Made by a program: the position numbers and the translations under genes | Assembly: GCA_963693305.1 (NCBI GenBank) | Contig: OY855913.1 | Location: 22,108,614-22,172,613 of the forward strand | DNA length: 64,000 nucleotides | Reading direction: 5' to 3' | Origin: Meandrina meandrites | Lineage: Eukaryota; Cnidaria; Anthozoa; Scleractinia; Meandrinidae | In this document: positions 12,271-30,100 of the stretch, one piece after another | Layout: every line of letters begins with the position of its first letter | How positions within the stretch are numbered: the first letter of the stretch is position 1 | The notes under the pieces: model-generated | Databases searched by the model: none | Told to the model about the DNA's origin: nothing | The model's input: the letters and a program-made list of their open reading frames with translations, nothing else

Positions 12271-14230
12271 TTTGATAAAAGCCTTTTTGTTTCGCATTAA
12301 ATTGTTTTCGGTCAGGAAAAAACGGCATGATCATAAAAAAGGTCTTTCTACAAAATTGCCTAATTTGTTTTTATAAAAATTAGTTTTTGCGGGACGTCTC
12401 GGGCATAGCCTCTTCATCAGCTCAGATTACAAGGGCAATGCAATGAGAAACCAGTGAAGAGATTTTTTACTTAAGGAGGTGTCAAATTATCTGTGTAATT
12501 ATATAAGTACACTAAAAAAATTGACTGAAATTAAAAATTTGCCTTTTGTAATATTTCTGAATTAAAACTTCAGTATCTTTAGTTTGTTTTTATTTTTTTA
12601 ATAATCGCTTTTAAGTTTACCGAAATTAATATTTCAAAGAAGTAGTGTGTTTTTTTGACGAATGTTTTGAATGTTGGCTTGGAACACTAAAGTAAATAAA
12701 AATCGAACCGAGCTATCTTGAAAAAAAAAAAAACTAAAAAGGTTGCCGTTGGCTTTCTTTTCTGTTGTTGCACACAGTCCTCTAGGCGTCTTCTGTGTTT
12801 CAGTTTACAGTAAATCAGACTATTTTAGTTATTTCTAGTATAAAGCACCAATAAAAATTAATTATGGTTGAAATGCTACTGAGGACAAAACAGAGTATTA
12901 AATACGTTACAAGAAAGGTTTCATTCTGAAAATATGTAAAGGCACAAACATGGAATTCAAGACGAAAATTCCATACTAGTAAAATTACAGAACTCACTGG
13001 TATCACGCGTGTTAGAGACATATTTCATGCGTCGTACAGCTGGTTTGACTTTGTATGTACGTTTTTCGTTTTTCGATTGAATGCCAAGAATAAATGAGAG
13101 TTCAAATGGTGAACTTTGTTTTTCTTTTTGCACTATTTTTTAATTATTTTTTATTCATTAGCTTACATCGAGCCCGGGGGGGGGGGGGGGGGGGGGTACT
13201 CCCATATATGGGCTATATAGGTATGTGCCGCGGGATAGGGTATGTTTTTTCAGGTTCTCAGTCCTTAAATAGGGTATCATTTTTGGTCCTTTGGCATTGT
13301 GTTCCCGGTGTGATCCTTAGATAGGGCAGCTAAATTCTATCAGCTAAAATAAACGCCCAGCTAAACGAAAAAAAAAATTGTTAAAACTGAACTATCCGTC
13401 ATTAAGTATTAACAAAGCGATTTTGAAAGATTTGAGCTTTGCCGTGCGCGGTTAGCCGTTATTTGAGTCGTCACGCAATGCTTCTCCTCCCATTGAATAG
13501 GGTGTCAATTTTCGGGTTTAGGCCTTAGAAAGGGTATAAATTTTCGTTTTCTTTATCCTTAGATAGGGTCAGGGTTTGAAAACGTTCGCGGCACACCCTA
13601 TCCGAGATTTAGGGGAGTACCCCCCCCCCCCCCCCCCCGGGACATCGAGTCGTGATAATTGATAATGGCTACAGCAAATATGACCACAATAACGCAAAGG
13701 GAAAGTCGAGCTTAAAACAAGAGGTTTCACTATAGGGGAAGCACCTCCCACATTTCACAGCTTTCGCCGCGCAAATTTGTACTATTGCGTTCATCACTTA
13801 TCAAAGAGTAAAGCTTATGCCATGACTACAACAAGAATCGCGTCGTGTAAATCAACCTTCCACATCCTTACGACAGACTCGCGTGCTTGTAAATTGTCGT
13901 AAGTCATGTCCTTGGCCAGTCGTGAGCTTGTCGCGTGCGAGAAAGTTGTACCGTGTAAATCGCCCTGAAAGCGTCCTGCAAACTGAACAAGCCTCAAAAT
14001 CTCATGAAACCAAAAGATACCCTGGGCAAGCATAAGTTATAACTTGCTTATGCTTTGACAAAAATTATCAACAGTAACCGTGTAGAGAAAGCGCGGGTTG
14101 TTTGTCAGCAGTTTACGCTTTGATGGTTGATTGACAACTGGGCGTGCGAAAGGCCCGGCCAGGCCCCTTTTATAGCCGACCGTCTTGTGCAAACATTTGT
14201 TAGTTATGGATGTCTGTTCAATTACGACCG
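12271..14230. other. Upstream flank of pseudogene A
   Basis: No gene is seen. The sequence is AT-rich and contains one clear transposon insertion at 13173-13641. The end of the stretch (about 13640-13700) matches the flanks upstream of B and C around ACATCGAGTCGT, so it marks the edge of the duplicated unit. Confidence 0.55.
13173..13641. mobile_element. MITE with 8-bp target duplication, hAT-like
   Basis: The element starts CCCGGGG and ends with the complement. The ends are extended by long G or C runs and the inverted motif GGTACTCCC / GGGGAGTACC. The 8-bp direct repeat ACATCGAG flanks it at 13165-13172 and 13642-13649. The matching flanks of units B and C (near 20625 and 27023) carry a single uninterrupted ACATCGAGTCGT, which is the empty site. 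An 8-bp duplication fits the hAT superfamily. It has no coding capacity. Confidence 0.75.
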
Positions 14231-14367
14231 TTACTGAATATAGACTCTACAGAAAGCTCGGTAGGTTTCTAATGATAGGTATGTGAATGTCTAATTATAT
14301 GCTACCACAACTCTTTTCAGGATGTACCTAAGGGCCGAACGCCTTTTCCAACACCAAGCACCACTTC
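14231..14367 (-). pseudogene. Decayed last-exon fragment of an eighth array copy
   Basis: Read on the minus strand, this matches the 3' part of exon 5 of the neighbouring copies. It retains the terminal region around the stop (plus strand CGACCGTTACTGAATATAGA) and the region upstream of it, but with in-frame stops. It sits just downstream of the intact exon 5 of gene B and ends at a small foldback insertion (14371-14447). It shows that a further copy was lost, or that the duplication breakpoint fell inside an exon. Confidence 0.6.
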
Positions 14368-14370
14368 CCT

Positions 14371-14447
14371 AGCCTGTGTACAGCCACCCATCCCCCGCGC
14401 TTCCCCGATTTTTTTTTTGAGGGGAGGGGGTGGCTGTACACAAGCTG
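14371..14447. mobile_element. 77-bp foldback element with 9-bp target duplication
   Basis: It is nearly all inverted repeat: GCCTGTGTACAGCCACCC on the left and its near complement on the right, around a short C/T/G-rich centre. The direct repeat CACTTCCCT flanks it at 14362-14370 and 14448-14456. A piece of the same end occurs near 10853-10875 in pseudogene A. Confidence 0.6.
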
Positions 14448-14494
14448 CACTTCCCTCGCTATGGATGTTTTGCCCTTCAGCCGCAGCCTTTATA

Positions 14495-17660
<3,166 letters not shown>

Positions 17661-18490
17661 TTTGGTTAAAAGACCTTTCAATTTAAAATTCGGAGAGAGG
17701 CACGAAACAGCCAGATGCTTTGGCTACAGCTCAGCTTTCAAAGGCAATGCAACTTAAATGTCAGTGGATTTATATTAGAAATTTATCCTATGTTATAATA
17801 AGTGCAATTACGCATGAGAGGTTCGCAAACATTGCTAAAGGCATTCTTTTCTGTTGTCTAATTGTTTAAATATTGGTCTAGAAGAAGAAAGTAAATTAAA
17901 ATCGAGCCGTTCTCCGCAAATGGCAAACAGACTGGTTTTATTCGAAGTGATATTTGACAATCCAGTGAAACCGACAAAAGGAAAACCTTAAAATGTTGCC
18001 GTTGGATTTTTTTTTTGTCTTCAGAAAACATGCTTTTTTTTCCACCGTCAACACAAGTTGTGTACCCAGTTCTTTCGGCCGCTTCTTTTTGCGTGACATC
18101 TTGGATTTGGCCCCATTACTTCAAAGGGCTGTCATGAAAAGAACTATTTTTTTTGGAAAGGTGATGCTCAGGCGTACCATTGCAAGGAAACTTCCCATTA
18201 AGTAAAGCCGACTCAGTTGTCCGTGGTTGCTACCCTGATTTATCAGTTCTAGTCTATTTTTTCGCGTAGTATCAGCCTTGCTGTACTGTTTTTTATGAAT
18301 CTTCCCAAGGAAGACCAAGGTTCGTCGTTTCTATCAAAGAGCAGTGAACCAGACAATTTTAGTTTTCAGTGAAGAATGGAAGAAAAAATTGGAAAAGTTT
18401 CGATGTTTTTTTTTCTTCGGGCTAAACAATGCAATTGCTTACACACTGCGAGGATCAGTTCATTCATTTCGTCATTAACCCGCAGTTTAT
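17661..18490. other. Upstream flank of gene B
   Basis: No gene is seen. The sequence is homologous to the region upstream of gene C (about 25880-26680), so the promoter was duplicated with the gene. It ends at the transposon insertion at 18491. Confidence 0.55.
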
Positions 18491-18680
18491 CAACCTCGTT
18501 CCCAGGGTCCTCTCTATATCTCCAGAAAAAGGACCCTGGTTGCGGCTGGTCACGTGATCTGGGTGACAAACCAAGACCGCAGGGAGGGCTGCTCCTCGAC
18601 AAAATTTTGTCGACAGTACAACACATACTATCTAGGGGGGGGGGGGGGGGGGGGGATAAATCTAGAGCGGGATTTTCATA

Positions 18681-18965
18681 ATGGCGCTTGCATTTCTAAG
18701 CTGTGTTCAATCCGCGCTCCTTTCGACTGGCTATTACAGCATTATCCTGAAGGTTAAACAGGTTATTTGCTTGGAGAGTTTGTTTCTAAAAAAAGACTTG
18801 GTGGCAGTGCTTTCAACAGGGTACGGGAAATCCTTGTTCTTCCAGGTTTTGCCTCGAATGTTGTCCGAGAGGGATAGCAGGTCAATGAGTTTGTTTTACC
18901 TTGAGTTGAGTTTTTTTGCCGTGAGTATTGTTGTTGTACAAGGAGTTCATTTCGTTTTTCCGTGA
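18681..18965 (+). pseudogene. RecQ-like ATP-dependent DNA helicase fragment inside a transposon
   Basis: The first 60 or so residues read like the start of a RecQ-family helicase: LKVKQVICLESLFLKKDL, then LVAVLSTGYGKSLFFQ. The second stretch contains the Walker A motif TGYGKS at about residues 46-51. The rest of helicase domains 1 and 2 is absent, and after about residue 65 the frame becomes low-complexity. It looks like a captured or leftover 5' exon and cannot make an active helicase. It may instead be the remains of a helicase belonging to the element itself. Confidence 0.6.
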
Positions 18966-19320
18966 CCTCAGTTTGTTTTGCTGTGAGTTTCTTTCAATCT
19001 TTGTTGTGTTCATTTTGTTTGGCAGCGAGTTGACATTGTTTTGTCTTGACTTGAGTTTGTCATTTGCCGAGAGTTGAGTTTATTTTGCTGTGAGTTTCGT
19101 TGTTGTGGCGTGTGTTCGTTTGGTTTTGCCGTGACTTGTGTTTGCTTTGCCGTGAGTTTCTTTGTTGTGGTATAAGTTCACTGATTTTTTTAGCTGCGTT
19201 TCAGCCGCGAGGAGAGTCTGTTTTGCCATAAGTTTTGTTTTTATTTTGCTGTGAGTTGATTTTGTGTGTAGTGTGTTTATTTTGTTTTGCGGTGAGATTC
19301 GCTGTTGCTGTGAAAGTTGT
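18885..19320 (+). repeat. Degenerate GT-rich tandem repeat
   Basis: Variants of TTTTGCCGTGAGTTT followed by GTTGTGG and a GTTCATTTTG-like block recur many times with a rough spacing of 50-70 bases. The strand is strongly biased to G and T. It lies in the middle of the 18491-20287 element. I see no coding function. Confidence 0.5.
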
Positions 19321-20287
19321 GGGCCACCGTACTATTCTGGCTTCCGTTTAAGCCGTGAATTTTCTTAAAAGAAACTCCTACAGTTTATACAGGTGTAGTT
19401 TTTCGAAGCGACGGCAAACAGAAAGACGTGATTAAAATTAACTTACGCCTGTCTGTTTTGAAGTAAAATCAAAACAAATTTCTTCGCCTTCATCAAGCAC
19501 ACGGCAAGATATTAACGGAGAAAAGTTTTATTTATGAGAGCCAGTTCAGTACAGGCCAGAAAAGTAAGGTATGTGTCAAAAAGAAACTTCTACTGCCGTG
19601 AGTATATTTTGTTGTGCCTGGAGATAATTCATTTTCTCGTGAGCAAATTTATTCTGCCGTAAGATATTCAGTTTTAAATTTATCTTGCACCTATATAGGC
19701 AACCGTATACGCTTGTAAAAACTGTGGCCACGTGTTAAGAAACATTGTAAACTCAAGCAAATGATTAAACAATCTATATATATTTATCTTAAATCTATAT
19801 ATTTATCTTGTATCAAAGTTTGACCCGACAAAGATATCTTCTGCGGCATCGATGCGGCAGCCAGCAGTGGTCGATTTGCCCGTGAAAAAAGGTTTTTTGA
19901 CCATGTCCTGTCCCCAACTGCTTTGCACAGCCTGCAATGTACTAAAATCTGCCGGGACTGATGCTTTAAAAATCTTTTTTTGGAGTTGCCGGGACAGATA
20001 CCTCAGAATTCTTTTTGGAGTCGCTTGAAAATTCCGAGTCGACATTCTCGTTAAAAGACTCACCGAAAACAGGGTGAAAACACAAAGGTTTTCCCGCACT
20101 CCAAGCGATGTCATTTTAATGTTACAATTTCCACTCCCTACCGGGCTCAGTAGTATTGACAAAAGCAGTCTAAGCCGCCCTCCCTTCAACGAATTTTTTG
20201 TCAACACCCAAATTCTGGGTGGCACGTGACCTGCCGCAACCAGGGTCCTTCTCTGGAGATATAGAGAGGACCCTGGGAACGAGGTTG

Positions 20288-20752
20288 GCAGTTTATATGT
20301 CTTTCATATATTCGTTACGTCAAGAACTCAAGACGCCTTGGTATTAAAAGAACGTTAAGTGAGAAAACAACGGTATTGAAGAAGTAATGAAACAACTGCT
20401 GCCCCATATACCCACTGGAAGAGAAGAAAATAAGTGAAGTTAAGTTATTAAATTATTTCGACTTTAATTTTGCTTACTGGGTAAATACAAGCCCTGTCAG
20501 AAAACGCAGCTTAATCAACCTAGAATGGATGCTTAGAATAAATGACGAACGTGTTGTGATGCTGAAATTTGTTTTGTAAACCTTTTTTTCTAGTCTAAGG
20601 GGGTGATAGATATTTTATTGAGGTTACATCGAGTCGTCAGTGATAATTGCAGCGAATATGACTTAGAGTTAACTGGTTAATACCATAATAACGTCACAGA
20701 AAAATCAGGTTTTAATACTCGTTAGCTGTGGATGTCTCTTGAATTACGACCG
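20288..20752. other. Flank between the transposon and gene C
   Basis: No gene is seen. The sequence aligns with 26680-27160 upstream of unit D, including the block around TTACATCGAGTCGTCAGTGA. It therefore belongs to the duplicated unit. Confidence 0.5.
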
Positions 20753-25879
<5,127 letters not shown>

Positions 25880-27161
25880 TTTGGTTAAAAGACGCTTCAG
25901 TTTTGATTAAAATGATTTTCGATTAGTTCGGAGAGAGGCACGAAAAAGCCAGATGCTTTGAGGCTACAGCTCACCTTGTAAAGGTAATGCAACTTTAATG
26001 TCAGTGGTTTTAAAAGAGAAATTTCTCCTATTTTATAATAAGTGCCATTACGCGTGAGAGGTTCGCAAACATGGCTAAAAGCATTCTTTCCTGTTGTCTA
26101 ACTGTTTGAATTTCGTCCAGAGGAAGTAAAGTAAATAAAAATCGAACGGTTGTCCGAAACCGTGGCATTTGACAATCCATTGAAACCGACAAAAGGGAAA
26201 CCTTAAAAATTAATGTTGCCGTTGGCTTTTTTTCCGTCTTTGGAAAACTTGCTTATTTGTTCTAGTTTTTTCGGCGGCTTTTTTTGCGTGACATCTTGGA
26301 TTTGGCCTCATTACTTTAAAGGCCTGTCAAGGAAGGAACTAATTTTGTGTGCAAAGGTGACACACAGGCATACTACTACAATGAAACTTCCTAAGAAAAA
26401 CTCAGCTGGCCGCGGTTTCTACCCTTCTTTATAGGCTCTTTTCATGTTGGTGTCTCGCAAAGTTTATTTTTTTTCGCGTAGTATCAGCCTTGCTGTACTG
26501 TTCTTAATGAAACTTCCCAATGAAGACCAAGATTCGTCCAGTTTTCAGTGAAGAATGGAGGAAAAAATTGGAAAGGTCTCGATGTTTTTTTTTTTTTCAG
26601 GCTAAAAATGCAATTGCTTAAATTGCTTACACACTGCGAGGATCATTTCATTCATTTCGTCATTAACCCGCAATTCATATGTCTTCATGTATTCGTTACG
26701 TCAAAAAAAAAAAGGTCGTTCCATTACTCGAGACGCCTTGGTATTAGAAGAACTTATAGTGAGGAAACGGCGAACAGTATTCAAGAAGCAATGAAACAAC
26801 TCCTGCCCTGTTACCCACCGGGAGAGAAGGAAATAAGTGAAGTTAAGTAATTAAATCATTCATTTCGACTTATTGCTTAAATACGAGCCCTGTCAGAAAA
26901 CTCATCTTAATCAACTTAGAATGAATGCCTAGAATAAATGATAGTTTTCATGGCGAACTTTGTTTTGTGAACCTTTTTTTTCTAGTTTAAGGGAGTGAAA
27001 TTTTTTTCTTTATTATTTAGGTTACATCGAGTCGTCAGTGATAATTGATAATGACTACATTGAATTTTGCTTAGAGTTAACTGGTTAATACCATAATAAC
27101 GTCACAGGAAAATCAGGTTTTAACATTTGTTAGTTGGGGATATTTTCTTGAATTACGACCG
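25880..27161. other. Upstream flank of gene C
   Basis: No gene is seen. The first 800 bases are homologous to the flank upstream of gene B and the last 480 to 20288-20752. The shared sequence includes GTGAGAGGTTCGCAAACAT and the TTACATCGAGTCGT block. Confidence 0.55.
26031..26037 (-). promoter_or_regulatory. Possible TATA box of gene C
   Basis: The minus strand reads TATAAAA about 152 bases upstream of the ATG at 25879, which would leave a short 5' leader. Gene B has a weaker match (TATAACA) at the homologous place. This is positional evidence only. Confidence 0.3.
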
Positions 27162-30100
27162 TTACTGAATGTAGACTCTACAGTAAGCTGGGTAGGCTTC
27201 TACTGATAGTTGAGATTGTCTAATTATAAGTTCCCCGCAACTCATTTCAGGATGTCCCTGAAAGCCAATTCCAACACCACGCACCAAATATGGTAAGGCA
27301 CACCTGCTCAGAGGCTGGGATTCCACTCCAATCCGTGACTTTATTTTCCACGGGTGTGGTCCAAGCATGTTGAAGCCTTGGATCAAACAATTTTTGTCAA
27401 TTTTGGGTGGAGTCTCGATGTTAGCCAAATCTGCTTGCAGCGGCTTCGTAACTCCGTCGCGAAGAACGGAGTAAAGAGATTGTGCAGTGTAGTTCACCAA
27501 TAAGAAGGTTACGTTCCTTGAGGCATTTGCTGTAAAGTGCATGGTGACACATATCTTGGTGAAATTACTGAGCCAATATCCAGGAAGTTTATTTTCTTGT
27601 CCTTGTCCTTTGGCAGCCTTTTGGTAAGCAACATTACTGGTCCAGGTTTGAGAATCAAAAGAGAACGTGTTCTATGAGGTGACAAATATCAGCTGTTCAG
27701 TAGCATTCTGGAAAAATCGTGTGGGGGAGGGGAGGGTGGTGGGCTGTCAGGAGAAGAAGCAATTCTCTTATATACTTAACGCCAGTAGTCGTTTTCATCA
27801 GAGTTAAAATGAAGTAGATTTTACATTCGTTTTCGTGAAAGTTAGAATTGTGCGTTTTTGTGACAATTAAGAAATACGTTCATCCGGGACATACCAAAAT
27901 TTGCAAAAGAATTTATGTTCTTTATGTCTAGAATACGTGAAAAAAAAAACAGCTTTGCAGGAGTAACAGTTTAGATTTTAGAATTTTGATGATGTCAGAG
28001 TAAAACACCAATACAGAGAAAATGTTCCCTACTTCTGTTACCCTTCGTCTTTTATTCTGAAACTCTTTAATTATTCATGCAGGCAGTCAAAAGCCAATAC
28101 ATGGCGACAACTGGATGAATCCTGATATCTACTGAAATCGTTTTTGACATATTACATCAAGACTTCATAGAGCACATTGTATTAACGTCAGTGAAATACC
28201 ATACCCTTGAACCATTGACTCTCATTACTAATGCCCAGACTCCGTCTCCACATCCGGGAATGCCATTCATTCTGCATCGGGTCTTCCACGTCACGTTACC
28301 GATTGTTATGCGGTAGCTCCCACTTGGGCTCGAGCTGCAGTCAAGGAAAATGTCTGTTATTTCTCGGGAAAAACAGAGAGCGCTAGCTAATCAAGGTGAT
28401 TCATCTATATCTACAGAATTGAACGTGAACAATGTGAAATAGTTGTTTGCCATAACGCTAATTTCGTAATTGCTTGTTCCCGTTTATAATGAAAGCTTTA
28501 AGGTGTCTCTCTACAGTTTTTTCTGGACCATACCAAACATTTTCATTTGGCAGTTTAGCAAACTTCCCGGACTTGAATCGATGTGAAATTTACACCAGGA
28601 ATTGGAATTGGATTGAAGTTTGATATGATATATTTTTTAGGAAAATCGATATTTCCATGGTAACGATAAACATAAAAACTAGATATCAGTTAAACTTGAA
28701 TTCTACGCGAATGACCCCCCATTTTCACATTTCTGACATGAGTACCCCATAAACTCACAGTGGTGAAAGTTTAAGAAAAAAGTCAATGTTATAAGATTTT
28801 CGCGCGAACGTCCTTAAGTTGAAGCTAGCTAAAATAAAATAGTATATTACATGCAGGCTGGTTGGCAGGTAAACATAACTTGATGAGTGATAATAGAAAC
28901 TCTTAAAGGTACAATGGAAAATTAATTTATTACAATTAACCGTCGTACCTATTCTTTTGTAGAATGTCTCTGCAAGACGTTCCAGTGGCTTCGTTTTCAC
29001 CTTTGTCAATTATAAAGAACATGGTAAGTAACGACTGGAATAATATTAATACACCAATTAAGTTATAAATAAAGTTCGCCTGGGAACAAGTGCTCACAGT
29101 AGTGCTTGATGGCGACCTCTCATTCCTGTTCTAAAAGTCCATGAGTACACGATATTCGTTCCCTTAGTTGCTAGGCAAAATAACATGCCCTTACTACGTT
29201 ATGCAGGCGTGACGGAACTGAAAGGACCAGGGTTGGCGCAGTGGTGATAGCACTCGCCTTCAACCAACCGGGTTCCGCGATCTCCGCAATATGTGGGTTG
29301 AGTTTGTTGTTGGAATTCGTCCCTGTTCCGAGTGTTTTTATCCGGTTTCACTACCTCCAACAAGCTAACACTTCCAATGTCAAAAGAAAATTTATTTATT
29401 TATTATTTATTACGGAGCTAACTCTCGTGTGCTCGTGCTGTCTTTTTTCTTCAGTGAATGTTAAGAACTGGAATCTCTTCAAGCGGTTGAACAAAGATTT
29501 TTTGGAAACGGTGCTTATTATCCTGACTGAAGTCTTACCTTGAACAGCACCAGTGTTTTCTTGGCTGTTGTCGTTAGTAAAGGGACAATCTCCGTTACTG
29601 TTGTTTGGCTGGATGGCCACCTACAGTGAGAAAAGACAATATAGTATGCGAGAAGTTTGTCACAGTTGAACCTAGCAGGATTCGAAACCATGCAACGGTT
29701 GCATGGTTTCGAATCCCCTGCAGCTGCTGCTCAGTGGTAGAGCGTCCGCCGGTCCGCGGAAGGTCATAGGTTCGATTTCTGTCGGTACAATTCGGACGTT
29801 TTTTTCCGAGTATCTTGTGTTTTTTGACTTGAACTTTTAGTCTTTACCCCGATGGGGGGAAATGGGCAAATTCTTCACCATGCCACTCGGTCACGACACT
29901 GACTGATTACCTGCCCAGTCTCACTCTCTCTTCGAAGACCCGGCTCGAGTGCGTTCGCAAACAATACGGCTGTTTCAACAGTCTATACCAAGCGTAACAT
30001 ATACCATGTTCTCGAAAAGGGATTTTGCTGCGTAGCACTCAAATAAGTAACAATAACAATTAAAAATAGTGTTCTTGAAGTGCTTGGAAGAACACTATCG

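Larger units (their letters stand above)
18491..20287. mobile_element. 1.8 kb transposon with long terminal inverted repeats and 9-bp target duplication
   Basis: Both ends share about 66 bp in inverted orientation with only a few mismatches, starting CAACCTCGTTCCCAGGGTCC. Each end is itself partly palindromic (CCAGGGTCC and GGACCCTGG). The direct repeat GCAGTTTAT flanks it at 18482-18490 and 20288-20296. The homologous flank of gene C, near 26669, has GCAATTCAT with no insertion. A 9-bp duplication and long inverted ends fit a Mutator-like or foldback element. No transposase is seen. Inside are a RecQ-helicase-like fragment (18681-18965), a G run (18635-18655) and a GT-rich degenerate tandem repeat. 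Confidence 0.82.

Noticed and set aside
19803..20225. A 140-residue minus-strand open frame inside the 1.8 kb transposon
   Set aside because: It runs into the terminal inverted repeat region and has no recognisable domain or partner exon. It could be chance in a moderately GC-rich stretch.
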